DNA from: Oscillospiraceae bacterium
Lineage (GTDB): Bacteria; Bacillota; Clostridia; Oscillospirales; Acutalibacteraceae
DNA length: 64,000 bases
NCBI GenBank assembly: GCA_015066385.1
Contig: SVOJ01000016.1
Span: 1 to 64,000, forward strand
Direction: 5' to 3'
The translations under genes and the position numbers were made by a program. Position 1 is the first letter of the stretch; every line of letters begins with the position of its first letter. The notes under the pieces were generated by a model. It saw only the letters and a list, made by a program, of their open reading frames with translations, was not told the DNA's origin and did no database searches. Shown piece by piece: positions 33,170 to 42,766 of the stretch.

Positions 33170-34099
33170 ATGTCAAAAATGTTTTTATATGTCCTCAAGC
33201 GTGTGCTGTTGGGACTTTTGGCAATTTTCATCATTATAACCGTTACATTCTTTGTAATGCATGCCGTTCCCGGCGGTCCGTTTTTGAGTGAAAAGGCAGT
33301 CACCCCTGCCGTCACTGCCGCACTGGAAGCCAAATACGGTCTGGACAAGCCGCTCGGGGAGCAATATGTAACATATCTGAAAGATATATTGCTGCATTTT
33401 GACTTCGGTCCGTCCCTGAAAAACCGCGGCCGTGATGTTATCGATATCATGACCGACGGTTTCAAGGTTTCCGCAAAACTCGGCGGAACGGCCGCTATCT
33501 GTGCCATTTTCGGCGGATTGTGTCTTGGTTCAATTGCCGCAATTTTCAGAAATAAATTCATTGATCGTATTATTATGATCGTCACAACGGCATTCGTTGC
33601 CATGCCGTCATTCATCATCGGCACACTGTTTTTGATGTTTTTCTGCGTCAAGTTGGGGTGGTTCCCCGCAAACGGCGATGCCGCCGGGGGCACGGTTCTG
33701 CCGATCATTACACTGATGCTGTATCCCATGTCTTATATCACCCGTCTGACCCGTTCGAGCATGCTCGATGTGCTCGGTCAGGACTATGTTCGCACTGCAA
33801 GAGCAAAGGGTGTAGGCAACATGGGGGTTATCTTCAAGCATGCCCTGAAGAATGCCTGCCTGCCCGTTGTTACCTATGCCGGTCCCATGCTTGCATTCAT
33901 CGTAACGGGAAGCCTTGTTGTTGAACAGATTTTTGCCGTTCCCGGCATTGGGCGCCGCTTCGTTTCCAGTATTATCAACCGTGACTACACCATGATTATG
34001 GGTACCACCATTTTCCTTGCCGTGTTGATTATTGTGATGACGCTTCTGTGCGACATTATTTACAAACTCGTCGATCCTCGCATTGATTTCGACAAATAA
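33170..34099 (+). CDS. oppB: oligopeptide ABC transporter permease OppB
   Basis: This 309-residue inner permease has six transmembrane helices. The N-terminal helix (YVLKRVLLGLLAIFIIITVTFFVMHAV) with PGGPF is typical of OppB/DppB. The EAA loop YVRTARAKGVGNMGVIFKHALKNA contacts the ATPases. It opens the five-gene opp operon, and the RBS (AAGGA) is weakly spaced. The substrate is probably peptides, although nickel and glycan relatives exist. Confidence 0.93.
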   Translation: MSKMFLYVLKRVLLGLLAIFIIITVTFFVMHAVPGGPFLSEKAVTPAVTAALEAKYGLDKPLGEQYVTYLKDILLHFDFGPSLKNRGRDVIDIMTDGFKVSAKLGGTAAICAIFGGLCLGSIAAIFRNKFIDRIIMIVTTAFVAMPSFIIGTLFLMFFCVKLGWFPANGDAAGGTVLPIITLMLYPMSYITRLTRSSMLDVLGQDYVRTARAKGVGNMGVIFKHALKNACLPVVTYAGPMLAFIVTGSLVVEQIFAVPGIGRRFVSSIINRDYTMIMGTTIFLAVLIIVMTLLCDIIYKLVDPRIDFDK

Positions 34100-34123
34100 T
34101 CACGGAGGGTAAGTAATAAAATA

Positions 34124-35212
34124 ATGGAAGATAATAAAAAAGTGAACCGCTTCGGTTCTTTTAAACCCTTTTCTCTGCAATTGAATGTGGATTCTTTTCT
34201 GAAAGCAAGCGATGAAGAAAAAGCACAGCAGGACAGAATGCGTCCGTCCACAACGTTTTTCCGTGACGGCGTAAAGCGTTTTTCCAAAAACTGGGTCGCC
34301 ATGGTATCCCTGGTTATTATTGTGGTGATCACCTTGTGCGCGATTGTGATTCCGATGTTCTGGCCCTACACCTACGACAATATGTCCGGTGTTGCACAGG
34401 GGCAGGTCGTTGACTCGTCTTATAATAATCTGGCTCCTTTTGAATACGGTGCAACGGAACTTGCAAAGATCGAAGCCGGTGAAAAGGTGTTTCCGCACGT
34501 ATTCGGCACCGACAGCCACGGCAGAGATTATTTCATCCGCGTGGTCTACGGCACCCGTGTTTCGCTTGCAGTCGGTTTCTTTGCAAGCATCATCGTGTTG
34601 ATCATCGGTATGTTCTACGGTGCCATTTCCGGTTATTTCGGCGGTAAAGTGGACCTCCTGATGATGCGCTTTGTTGATATCATCTATTCCTTGCCCGATA
34701 TGTTGGTCATCATTCTTCTTTCCGTTGTGCTCAAACAGGTTCTGCCTGCACTGATCGAAGGCACACCGCTTGAAACCATCGGTTCGAATGTTATCAGTAT
34801 GTTCATCGTATTCGGTCTTTTGTATTGGGTCAGCATGTCCCGTCTTGTCCGCGGCCAGATCCTTTCTCTTCGTGAACAGGAATTCGTGCTTGCCGCCCGT
34901 TCCATCGGTGCTTCCGGTAAACACATCATCACCAAGCATCTGCTTCCGAACTGTGTCAGTGTTATTTTTATTTCCACTGCACTGCAGATTCCCAATGCTA
35001 TCTTTACCGAGAGTTATCTGAGTTTCCTCGGCCTCGGTGTTTCCGCACCCATGCCCAGCCTCGGTTCTCTTGCAAGCGATGCTCTGAGTGGTATCTATTC
35101 TTATTCATACAGACTCATTATCCCTGCCGTTGTCATTTGTCTGATCGTTTTGTCTCTGAACCTGTTGGGTGACGGACTTCGCGATGCATTTGACCCGAAA
35201 CTGAAGAACTAA
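34124..35212 (+). CDS. oppC: oligopeptide ABC transporter permease OppC
   Basis: This 362-residue second permease has a longer cytoplasmic N-terminus (1-65) containing the OppC_N region (FSKNWVAMVSLVIIVVITLCAIVIP). Five more helices follow, with the EAA loop EFVLAARSIGASGKHIITKHLLPN. GTDSHGRDYFIRVVYGTRVSL is the DppC/OppC signature. An extracytoplasmic insertion (about 90-130) is somewhat long. The RBS GGAGGG is 15 bases from the ATG, unusually far. Confidence 0.93.
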   Translation: MEDNKKVNRFGSFKPFSLQLNVDSFLKASDEEKAQQDRMRPSTTFFRDGVKRFSKNWVAMVSLVIIVVITLCAIVIPMFWPYTYDNMSGVAQGQVVDSSYNNLAPFEYGATELAKIEAGEKVFPHVFGTDSHGRDYFIRVVYGTRVSLAVGFFASIIVLIIGMFYGAISGYFGGKVDLLMMRFVDIIYSLPDMLVIILLSVVLKQVLPALIEGTPLETIGSNVISMFIVFGLLYWVSMSRLVRGQILSLREQEFVLAARSIGASGKHIITKHLLPNCVSVIFISTALQIPNAIFTESYLSFLGLGVSAPMPSLGSLASDALSGIYSYSYRLIIPAVVICLIVLSLNLLGDGLRDAFDPKLKN

Positions 35213-35226
35213 GGAGGACGAACATT

Positions 35227-36237
35227 ATGGCATTGTTGGAAGTTAACAATCTTCGTACCTCTTTCTTCACACAGGCAGGCGAAGTCAGAGCAGTTAACGA
35301 TGTTTCTTTTTCTCTTGACCGCGGTAAGGTTCTCGGTATTGTCGGTGAATCCGGCAGCGGTAAGAGCGTTACGGCATATTCGATCATGCAGATTCTCACA
35401 CACCCCGGCAGAATTGTCGACGGCAGTGTCAAATTTGACGGGCAGGAGCTTGTCGGCGCAAGCAAGGAAGAAATGCGCAAGATCCGCGGTAAGAAGATCA
35501 GCATCATTTTCCAGGATCCCATGACCAGCCTGAACCCCGTTTACACCATCGGCAACCAGATGCGTGAAGCCATTATGCTGCACACCAACCGCAACAAGAA
35601 GCAGGCAACCGAGCGCGCACTCGAACTGCTTCGTATGGTCAACGTAAACGAACCCGAAAAAAGACTCAAACAGTATCCGCATGAATTGTCGGGCGGTATG
35701 CGTCAGCGTGTTATGATTGCAATGGCAATTGCCTGTGAACCCGATATTCTCATTGCAGACGAACCCACCACCGCACTCGATGTTACCATTCAGGCACAGA
35801 TTCTTGAAGTCATGCAGAATCTGCAGAAGGAACTCGGTCTGGCCATCATTATGATCACGCATGACCTGGGTGTCATTGCGCAGCTTTGTGACGAAGTCAT
35901 CGTCATGTATGCGGGTAAGATCTGCGAACGCGGTACAGCGGATGATATTTTCTATCAGCCCCTGCATGAATACACCAAAGGTCTTCTTGCGTCCATTCCC
36001 GGTGCGGATGATGACGACAAGCCCCTTGTGCCGATTGCCGGCACACCCGTAGACCTTCTCAATCTGCCGCAGGGTTGCTTCTTTGCACCCCGTTGCAAGA
36101 ATGCGATGAAAGTTTGTCTGCGCAAATATCCGCAGATGTGTCAGTTTACTGAAACACACCATTCCTCTTGTTGGATGAACATCAAGGAAGCGGCCGACGA
36201 AGGACTCGTCACCGTGACGGAAGGGGAGGACAAATAA
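35227..36237 (+). CDS. oppD: oligopeptide ABC transporter ATPase OppD
   Basis: This 336-residue nucleotide-binding subunit has Walker A GESGSGKS at 40-47, signature LSGGMRQR near 157, Walker [13 protein letters not shown] and the switch His in ITHD. The C-terminal oligopeptide-transporter extension carries [19 protein letters not shown] and a further Cys, a cysteine pattern that in some DppD/OppD proteins holds an Fe-S cluster. It is followed directly by oppF, which overlaps no coding sequence. Confidence 0.95.
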   Translation: MALLEVNNLRTSFFTQAGEVRAVNDVSFSLDRGKVLGIVGESGSGKSVTAYSIMQILTHPGRIVDGSVKFDGQELVGASKEEMRKIRGKKISIIFQDPMTSLNPVYTIGNQMREAIMLHTNRNKKQATERALELLRMVNVNEPEKRLKQYPHELSGGMRQRVMIAMAIACEPDILIADEPTTALDVTIQAQILEVMQNLQKELGLAIIMITHDLGVIAQLCDEVIVMYAGKICERGTADDIFYQPLHEYTKGLLASIPGADDDDKPLVPIAGTPVDLLNLPQGCFFAPRCKNAMKVCLRKYPQMCQFTETHHSSCWMNIKEAADEGLVTVTEGEDK

Positions 36238-36239
36238 GA

Positions 36240-37214
36240 ATGATTGATAATAAAAATGATGTTCTTCTTGAAGTCAAAAATTTAAAGAAGTATTTCCCCA
36301 TCAGTACCGGTGCATTCCAGACCAAAATGCTCAAAGCGGTTGACGATGTTTCTTTCACCATCCGCCGCGGCGAAACGCTTGGTCTTGTCGGTGAATCCGG
36401 TTGCGGTAAAACCACGGTCGGCAGAACCATTCTGAACCTTTATACCCCGACCGGCGGTGAAATCATTTTCGACGGAAAACAGATCAAAACAAAAAAAGAT
36501 CTGCAGGAATACAGAACCCATGCCACCATGGTGTTCCAGGATCCCTATTCTTCGCTTGACCCGCGTATGACGGTTGCCGATATTATCGGCGAGCCGCTTG
36601 ATGTGCACAAGCTCTACAAGAACAAGGAAGAACGTGCTGCCCGCATCCGCGAGCTGATGGGATATGTAGGGCTTAACAGTGAGCACGCCTCCCGTTATCC
36701 GCATGAATTTTCCGGCGGACAAAGGCAGAGAATCGGTATCGCAAGAGCCCTTGCCGTCAATCCGTCTTTCATCGTTTGTGACGAACCTGTTTCCGCACTG
36801 GACGTTTCCATTCAGGCACAGGTCATCAATATGTTCAAGGATCTGCAGAAACAGCTTGGCCTTACCTATCTGTTCATTGCGCATGATTTGCTGGTTGTCA
36901 AGCACATTTCCGACCGTATTGCCGTTATGTATCTCGGTAAACTGGTTGAACTTGCTGACGCAAACGAAATCTATCGCAATCCCATGCATCCTTATTCTCA
37001 GTCCCTGCTTTCCGCCGTGCCGATTCCCGATCCCGACACTGCAAGAAAGAATCAGAGAATCGTTCTTGAAGGCGATATTCCCAGTCCTCTGAATGCACCC
37101 TCCGGCTGTCCGTTCCGTACCCGTTGTCCGAGGGCTACCGAACAGTGTGCACAGAGCATGCCCCCGCTTACTGACAGAGGCGACGGCCATTTCGTGGCTT
37201 GCCATCTGGTGTAA
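36240..37214 (+). CDS. oppF: oligopeptide ABC transporter ATPase OppF
   Basis: This 324-residue partner ATPase has Walker A GESGCGKT, signature [15 protein letters not shown], Walker [13 protein letters not shown] and switch IAHD. The C-terminal extension [14 protein letters not shown]...CHLV repeats the cysteine pattern of OppD. The start at 36240, two bases after the oppD stop, is chosen because GGGGAGGA lies ten bases upstream. An earlier in-frame ATG lies deep in oppD. Confidence 0.94.
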   Translation: MIDNKNDVLLEVKNLKKYFPISTGAFQTKMLKAVDDVSFTIRRGETLGLVGESGCGKTTVGRTILNLYTPTGGEIIFDGKQIKTKKDLQEYRTHATMVFQDPYSSLDPRMTVADIIGEPLDVHKLYKNKEERAARIRELMGYVGLNSEHASRYPHEFSGGQRQRIGIARALAVNPSFIVCDEPVSALDVSIQAQVINMFKDLQKQLGLTYLFIAHDLLVVKHISDRIAVMYLGKLVELADANEIYRNPMHPYSQSLLSAVPIPDPDTARKNQRIVLEGDIPSPLNAPSGCPFRTRCPRATEQCAQSMPPLTDRGDGHFVACHLV

Positions 37215-37258
37215 GATAAATCTGCTCCAAAAAAAATTAAAAAAAGGAGAAAAACACT

Positions 37259-39109
37259 ATGAAGAAAGCAGTATCCATCATTCTCGCTGTTCTCATGGCT
37301 CTTTCCTGCGTCCTTGTCCTGACCGCTTGCGACAAAGACACAACGGATCCCGCAACGAACGGCGACGCGACCCCCGTTGCACAGTCTTTGGCAGTTTGCC
37401 TGGCTTCCGAACCCGACACCATTGACCCTGCACTCAACTCCTCCGTTGACGGCGCAACCCTTGTTATCCATGCGTTCTCCGGCCTTATCGGCTACAGACA
37501 GACCGCAGACGGTGGTCTTGAACTCTACGCTGAATGTGCTAAGGAAATTCCCGAAGGCACTGTCGGCGAAGACGGCAAAGTTACCTATGTGTTTGAACTC
37601 AAGGACGGTCTGAAATGGTCCGACGGTTCTGACCTCACTGCCGCTGACTTCGTTTATTCCTGGAACAGAGCTGCTGATCCCGAAACCGCATCTGACTACA
37701 ATTATATGTTCGATGTTATTGACGGTTATGCAGATATGTACGAAGTTGACGACAACGAAGAATTCGTCAATCCCGATGCAGTCCTCAACGTAACTGCTGA
37801 AGGCAACACTCTTACCGTTGTTACCAATGTTGAAGTTCCTTACTTCTTTGAACTTCTTGCTTTCCCGACCTACATGCCCGTAAAGCAGTCTGTTGTTGAA
37901 GCAAATCCCGATGGTTGGGCAACCGATCCCTCTACCTATGTCAGCAACGGTGCTTACACCATGACCGAATGGGCACACGATTCCAAGATCGTTTATGCCA
38001 AGAACGAAAATTACTACAATGCTGATGCTGTTACCATGGACACCATCGAATTCTATCTTTCCGATGATGCCAATAACATGCTTGCAAACTTCAAAAACGG
38101 CGACTGGCACTTCATTGACGATGTTCCCAATGCAGAAATGGCCGCTCTTGAAGCCGATTATGCTGATGAATACTTTGTAGGCAGCCAGCTTGGTACTTAC
38201 TATGTATGCTTCAATGTCAACAAGTCCCTGCTTCCCGCAGACAGCACGCTTGAAGGTGCTGAAAAAGAAGCTGCAGAAGCTGAAATCAGAAGTGCTCTCG
38301 GTCTCCTTCTTGACAGAAATCACATTGTCAAAGAAATTTCTCAGGCAGGCGAAGTTCCCGCATCTTCCTTTGTCGCTCTTGGCCTTACCGATGCTGACGG
38401 CTCCGAATTCTACAAGAATGCAGGTTCTTCCGAAGAATACATCGGTTACTTCAACACGGCTGCAGAAGCATTTGAAAGCAACTGTGCAGCTGCTGTTGAA
38501 ACCCTCAAGAAGTACTACAACTATGACGAAGCAACTGCCAAGTTCACCAACTTCCCGAGCATTGAATACATCTACAATGACAATCAGAGCCATCAGTTGA
38601 TTGGTGAATACATCCAGCAGGCATTTGCTGTTTACGGCATCACTGTTTCCCTTACCTCTCAGGAATGGAACACCTTCCTGAATACCCGTAAGAACGGTGA
38701 ATACAACATGGCACGTAACGGTTGGTTGTCTGACTACAACGATCCCATCTCCTTCCTGGATATGTGGCTTACCGTTTCCGGTAACAACGACATTCAGTTC
38801 GGTAAAGATGCTCACAAGGATCTTGCTGTTTACAGCGTAGACCTTACTGATCTCGGCATTGACTATGTTGTTGAAAACGGCACATGGGCTGAAACCTATG
38901 ACTACATCATCAACCTTGTCAAGACGACTACCGATACTGAACTCAGATATGCTCTTATGCACGTTGCTGAAGACCTTCTGATGTCCACCGGTGCTATCTG
39001 CCCGATTTACTACTACACTGACGTATTTATGTGTGACAACGCTGTTTCCGGTTGGTTCACATCTCCTCTCGGCTATAAGTACTTCATGTATTCCACTGTT
39101 GCTGAATAA
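37259..39109 (+). CDS. oppA: oligopeptide-binding lipoprotein OppA
   Basis: This 616-residue substrate-binding lipoprotein has a signal peptide with lipobox LTAC, so lipid is attached at Cys24 (MKKAVSIILAVLMAL, then CVLVLTAC). A short Asp/Thr/Asn-rich linker leads to the SBP_bac_5 fold (ASEPDTIDPALNSS, then FELKDGLKWSDGSDLTAADFVYSWNRAADP). The C-terminal part has MARNGWLSDYNDPISFLDMW, typical of oligopeptide binders. It ends the opp operon. Its codons are rich in T-ending forms and GAA/AAG, unlike neighbours, which suggests high expression. Confidence 0.95.
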   Translation: MKKAVSIILAVLMALSCVLVLTACDKDTTDPATNGDATPVAQSLAVCLASEPDTIDPALNSSVDGATLVIHAFSGLIGYRQTADGGLELYAECAKEIPEGTVGEDGKVTYVFELKDGLKWSDGSDLTAADFVYSWNRAADPETASDYNYMFDVIDGYADMYEVDDNEEFVNPDAVLNVTAEGNTLTVVTNVEVPYFFELLAFPTYMPVKQSVVEANPDGWATDPSTYVSNGAYTMTEWAHDSKIVYAKNENYYNADAVTMDTIEFYLSDDANNMLANFKNGDWHFIDDVPNAEMAALEADYADEYFVGSQLGTYYVCFNVNKSLLPADSTLEGAEKEAAEAEIRSALGLLLDRNHIVKEISQAGEVPASSFVALGLTDADGSEFYKNAGSSEEYIGYFNTAAEAFESNCAAAVETLKKYYNYDEATAKFTNFPSIEYIYNDNQSHQLIGEYIQQAFAVYGITVSLTSQEWNTFLNTRKNGEYNMARNGWLSDYNDPISFLDMWLTVSGNNDIQFGKDAHKDLAVYSVDLTDLGIDYVVENGTWAETYDYIINLVKTTTDTELRYALMHVAEDLLMSTGAICPIYYYTDVFMCDNAVSGWFTSPLGYKYFMYSTVAE

Positions 39110-39141
39110 GTAACAGCACGGAAAAACCGTAAATAATAATT

Positions 39142-39175
39142 GCACCTGCAAATCTTTCGATTTGCAGGCGCTTTT
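39142..39175 (+). terminator. terminator of the opp operon
   Basis: GCACCTGCAAATC (39142-39154) pairs with GATTTGCAGGCGC (39159-39171), then TTTT. Confidence 0.85.
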
Positions 39176-39194
39176 CTGTTGTGGGAAGTGCGAT

Positions 39195-39731
39195 AAATTA
39201 CGGTTTGTCGGAGAGTTAGTTTTGCAGAATTTGGGTTGCTTGTCAATTGTTAAAAGTTTTGGTCAAGCTTTTTCAAAAGCTTGTGGGTTCAAAGGGCAAC
39301 GCCCTTGCCGCTCGTCGCAACGAGCGGAATTCCTTATGCTTCAAAAAGCGCAGGAAAGTTGTTAAGAAAACCCTCGCCGGGGGTTTTCTTAAGTGCGAAG
39401 CACCATGGCAGATTGATCAATCTATTGATGATAAATCATAAATCAGCAAAACTAAAATTGCAAGTTTATTTCATTTCATCTGAAAATCAAGTGCTTGCGT
39501 TTATTGTTTGTGCTTTGCACAAATAGAGAACCCCCGGCGAGGGTTCTCTACGAAAAACAGTCCACCGGACTGTTTTTCTACTCTCCTGCGCTATTGTGCG
39601 GAAAAGAGAATTTCGCCCGTTGCGACGGGCGACGAAAGGCTCTGCCTCTCGACACCGCAAACTTTTGAAAAAGTTTGATCAAAACTTTTAATGACTGACG
39701 ATCAACTAAACTCCCCGATAAACCGTAATTT
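39195..39731. repeat. 537-bp palindromic repeat element (two inverted copies of a hairpin-rich unit)
   Basis: The gap between oppA and the metallophosphoesterase gene is filled by an imperfect inverted repeat. The ends AAATTACGGTTTGTCGG (39195-39211) and its complement at 39715-39731 match 16 of 17. Going inward both arms share AAAAGTTTTGRTCAARCTTTTTCAAAAG, a GTCGCAACG hairpin (39309-39328; 39614-39632) and a closing hairpin AAACCCTCGCCGGGGGTT (39368-39386; 39530-39547 in inverse). The arms are about 200 bp and the centre (39393-39524) is AT-rich and unique. No transposase or supported gene lies inside. It resembles a dispersed intergenic repeat or MITE-like element duplicated head to head. 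Confidence 0.75.
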
Positions 39732-39751
39732 GCAATTTTTTCTGTCGTTTG

Positions 39752-40897
39752 TTATTTGTTCCGTTTACTTAAAAATGTGCATGCGGCGGCGGTTGCAGCG
39801 GCGGCAGTCAAAGTGACAGCCCCGCCGATGGCAACGGGTTTGATCAGTTTTTTGACCTGCATCACGCTTGTCGGCATGATCGGTTGAATCAGTTCAAACA
39901 GCGGATTGTGGAATTGGTCATTCGTCAATTCACCGAAAGTGAGGGTATAATTTGTGTAGTTGCGGGGATTATCCTGCGGAATGTCAAAAATACGCACCCC
40001 TCTTTTTCTTCCCGGACCGTAGACATTGAATCCGGAGCCCTGTGTATAGCCGAGGTCGATGCCCTTATAGGGAAGAACAAAAGAGTTGATATGATCGTGT
40101 CCGAAGTAAATGCCGAACACATCACCCTTTTCGGCAAGAATGTCAAACTGACCGCTCTGTGTCTTCGGCACGGCAGGGGATTCGCCCATGAATTCCCCCT
40201 TTGCAATCGCTTCCGGGGGAAGAACAAAATACTGATCCTTGAATGCATGGAAGGCTTCCACAGCCCCTTTTGTTCCCTTTGGCACGCGGACAATGGTATT
40301 CACGACTTCCCACGGCGGTATGTGTTGAAATACAAGCGACGGCACATACGCCCCTGTTTTTTCTTTTAAATCATCGCGTGTATCTTTGTATGCCTGCAAT
40401 TGATCCTGTCCGATTGCTTTGTAAGCACCCGCTTCTGCTTCACCGTTGGAATCGAATAAATAAATATTGAACTTAATTGTTCCGTCCGTTCCTTTGATCG
40501 GCAGAGAAAACAAACCTGTTTCGTTGTCGGTGTACGAGCCGCCTGCACAGACGGGCGATTCCATATAAATCTGCATCTGACGGGCGTTGCTGATGCCGCA
40601 CTGATTGTCATGATTGCCGAAGGCGACAATAAACGGAATGCCGAGTTCTTCCATGGGGGCGGTGATGGCTTTGAAAATCTTGTGCACTTTCTTTTCCGTG
40701 TTGCCCTTAAAAGTCGGAATGAGCCCGTAAATCTGGTCACCCGTGAACACAACAAGATCGGGTTTTGCGTTCTGCACCGCAAGGCGGATGAGTTTGAGCG
40801 TATCGGGATTCATCGTCGGCAGTTCCTGTGTATCCGCAATCTGCATAATACGCAGATGACCGTCCGAGCGGAATGTAATTTCTTTATGATAGGGCAT
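39752..40897 (-). CDS. membrane-anchored calcineurin-like metallophosphoesterase
   Basis: This 381-residue protein has the metal-binding motifs MQIADTQEL (D of the first motif), VVFTGDQ, AFGNHDN, LVFQHIP and FGHDHIN in the right order for the family. The first motif has DTQ in place of the usual DxH, so one metal ligand may differ. The C-terminus has a hydrophobic stretch ending in SKRNK (about 352-377), likely a tail anchor. ATG 40897 is preferred since GGAGGT is six bases upstream. The substrate could be a phosphodiester or phospholipid. It follows aspS but is separated from it by a terminator. Confidence 0.82.
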   Translation of the reverse strand: MPYHKEITFRSDGHLRIMQIADTQELPTMNPDTLKLIRLAVQNAKPDLVVFTGDQIYGLIPTFKGNTEKKVHKIFKAITAPMEELGIPFIVAFGNHDNQCGISNARQMQIYMESPVCAGGSYTDNETGLFSLPIKGTDGTIKFNIYLFDSNGEAEAGAYKAIGQDQLQAYKDTRDDLKEKTGAYVPSLVFQHIPPWEVVNTIVRVPKGTKGAVEAFHAFKDQYFVLPPEAIAKGEFMGESPAVPKTQSGQFDILAEKGDVFGIYFGHDHINSFVLPYKGIDLGYTQGSGFNVYGPGRKRGVRIFDIPQDNPRNYTNYTLTFGELTNDQFHNPLFELIQPIMPTSVMQVKKLIKPVAIGGAVTLTAAAATAAACTFLSKRNK

Positions 40898-40908
40898 TTT
40901 CATACCTC

Positions 40909-40943
40909 CAAAAAAAGAGGCAACGGTTTTTCCGCTGCCTCTT
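40909..40943 (-). terminator. terminator of the hisS-aspS transcript
   Basis: AAGAGGCAACGG pairs with CCGCTGCCTCTT around a T-rich loop (40915-40943). On minus it ends in a run of seven T. Confidence 0.8.
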
Positions 40944-40951
40944 GATTACTA

Positions 40952-42733
40952 TTATTGGTCTTCTTTATCTGTAATGGCAAGAGCGAGCAGTTCAAGCTGG
41001 TCTTCATCAACAGGTGCGGGACAGTTCGTCATGGATTCGGTTGCATCCTTGAGTTTCGGGAATGCAATAACATCACGAAGGCTTTCGCAACCGAGCATCT
41101 GCATAACAAGGCGGTCAAGACCGATACCCATACCACCGTGGGGAGGCGGACCGAAACGGAAAGCATCCAGCAGGAAGCCGAACTTTTTGTGTGCTTCTTC
41201 TTCAGAGAGACCGAGCAGTTTGAACATGCGGTTCTGCAGTTCGGGGTTGGTGATACGGATGGAGCCGGAAGACAGTTCAATGCCGTTGAAAACAAGGTCG
41301 TAAGCCTTTGCACGCACCTTTGCCTTGTCGGTTTCAAGGTATTCAAGGCATTCATCCATGGGAGATGTGAACGGATGGTGCATGGCAACCCAAGTCCCAC
41401 TGTCTTCATCCCAATCAAAGAACGGGAATTCAACGATCCACAGCAGGTTGTTGGTGTCGGGGATGATGTCGAGTTTCTTTGCAACGTCGCAACGAAGTGA
41501 GCCGAGAATGGAAAGAGCAAGGCTGTTCTTGTCTGCGATAATAACAACGACGTCGCCCTTTTCTGCACCGACCTTGTCAAGAATGGCCTGCATCTTTTCT
41601 TCACTGATGAACTTGCCGAAAGAAGAAGCGATGCCGTCATCCGTCCAGCGGATCCATGCAAGACCTTTTGCACCGATGCCCTTGGCTTTTTCGGTCAGCT
41701 TGTCAATTTCTTTACGGGAATAGGTGGTAACAGCGTTCTTCGCGCAGAATGCACGGACACTGCCGCCTGCACTGATCGCACCCTCAAATACGCCGAAGCC
41801 GCAATCCGCAAGAATGTCGGAAAGGTTGACAAGTTCCATGCCGAAACGGGTGTCGGGCTTGTCCGAACCGTAGCGTTCCATTGCATCCTTGTATGTCAGG
41901 CGAGGCAGGGGAAGCGGAATGTCAATACCGAGGCCTTCTTTGAAGACCTTTGCGATGTAGCCTTCACCGATGCTGAGAACGTCTTCCACATCCACGAAGG
42001 ACATTTCGATGTCGATCTGTGTGAATTCGGGCTGGCGGTCTGCACGGGAGTCTTCGTCACGGAAACAACGGGCGATCTGGAAATAGCGGTCAAAACCTGC
42101 TACCATGGAAAGCTGCTTGTAAAGCTGGGGAGACTGCGGCAGGGCATAGAATGTACCGTGGTGCAGTCTGGAAGGTACAAGGAAGTCGCGTGCGCCTTCG
42201 GGGGTGGAACGGATGAGAATGGGAGTTTCAATTTCAATGAAACCGTTGTCATAGAAATAATCTCTTGTGATCTTGGCGACCTTGTTGCGGAACAGAATGT
42301 TGTTCTGCAGTTCAGGACGGCGAAGGTCAAGATAACGGTATTTCAGTCTGTTGATTTCGTTTGTGGGGCAGTTGTTGACAATTTCAAAGGGCGGTGTTTC
42401 ACTCTTGTTAAGAATGCGAAGTTCCTTGACATCAATTTCAATTTCGCCTGTGGGGATTTCGGTGTTCTTTGCGGAGCGTTCACGCACCGTACCGACAGCG
42501 GCAAGAACATATTCGCTCTTGGCAGAAGCGGCTTTTTCAAAAACAGCCTTGTCGGTGTTTTCGTCAAAGGCAAGCTGAATAAGTCCGGTTCTGTCACGCA
42601 GATCAATGAAGATCAGGCTGCCGAGGTTACGCTGACGCTGTACCCAACCGAAAACGGTGACTTCTTTACCTGCATCGCTGAGACGGAAATTTCCGCAATA
42701 GTCCGTTCTCTTGAGGCCTGCAATAAATTCCAT
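40952..42733 (-). CDS. aspS: aspartate-tRNA ligase
   Basis: This 593-residue class II synthetase of the bacterial AspRS type has an N-terminal OB anticodon-binding domain (1-110, VFGWVQRQRNLGSLIFIDLRDRTG). Motif 2 sits around FQIARCFRDEDSRADRQPEFTQID and motif 3 around GGMGIGLDRLVM. The bacterial GAD insertion domain lies between (about 290-420). It charges tRNA-Asp; a tRNA-Asp gene lies at 54661-54737. Whether it is discriminating or also charges tRNA-Asn is not readable. It follows hisS by 33 bases. Confidence 0.97.
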   Translation of the reverse strand: MEFIAGLKRTDYCGNFRLSDAGKEVTVFGWVQRQRNLGSLIFIDLRDRTGLIQLAFDENTDKAVFEKAASAKSEYVLAAVGTVRERSAKNTEIPTGEIEIDVKELRILNKSETPPFEIVNNCPTNEINRLKYRYLDLRRPELQNNILFRNKVAKITRDYFYDNGFIEIETPILIRSTPEGARDFLVPSRLHHGTFYALPQSPQLYKQLSMVAGFDRYFQIARCFRDEDSRADRQPEFTQIDIEMSFVDVEDVLSIGEGYIAKVFKEGLGIDIPLPLPRLTYKDAMERYGSDKPDTRFGMELVNLSDILADCGFGVFEGAISAGGSVRAFCAKNAVTTYSRKEIDKLTEKAKGIGAKGLAWIRWTDDGIASSFGKFISEEKMQAILDKVGAEKGDVVVIIADKNSLALSILGSLRCDVAKKLDIIPDTNNLLWIVEFPFFDWDEDSGTWVAMHHPFTSPMDECLEYLETDKAKVRAKAYDLVFNGIELSSGSIRITNPELQNRMFKLLGLSEEEAHKKFGFLLDAFRFGPPPHGGMGIGLDRLVMQMLGCESLRDVIAFPKLKDATESMTNCPAPVDEDQLELLALAITDKEDQ

Positions 42734-42766
42734 AATTTATATCCTCTCTTTGTTTAATATCCTTAA

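Noticed and set aside
37052..39151. 699-codon open frame antisense to oppA
   Set aside because: It exactly mirrors oppA, whose signal peptide, lipobox and SBP motifs are clear. The antisense frame has no RBS and no recognisable domain, and is open because of oppA codon bias.
39162..39526. Three short plus-strand frames between oppA and the phosphoesterase gene
   Set aside because: They lie in the palindromic repeat and have no RBS. Their sequences follow the hairpins, so they are repeat-derived noise.
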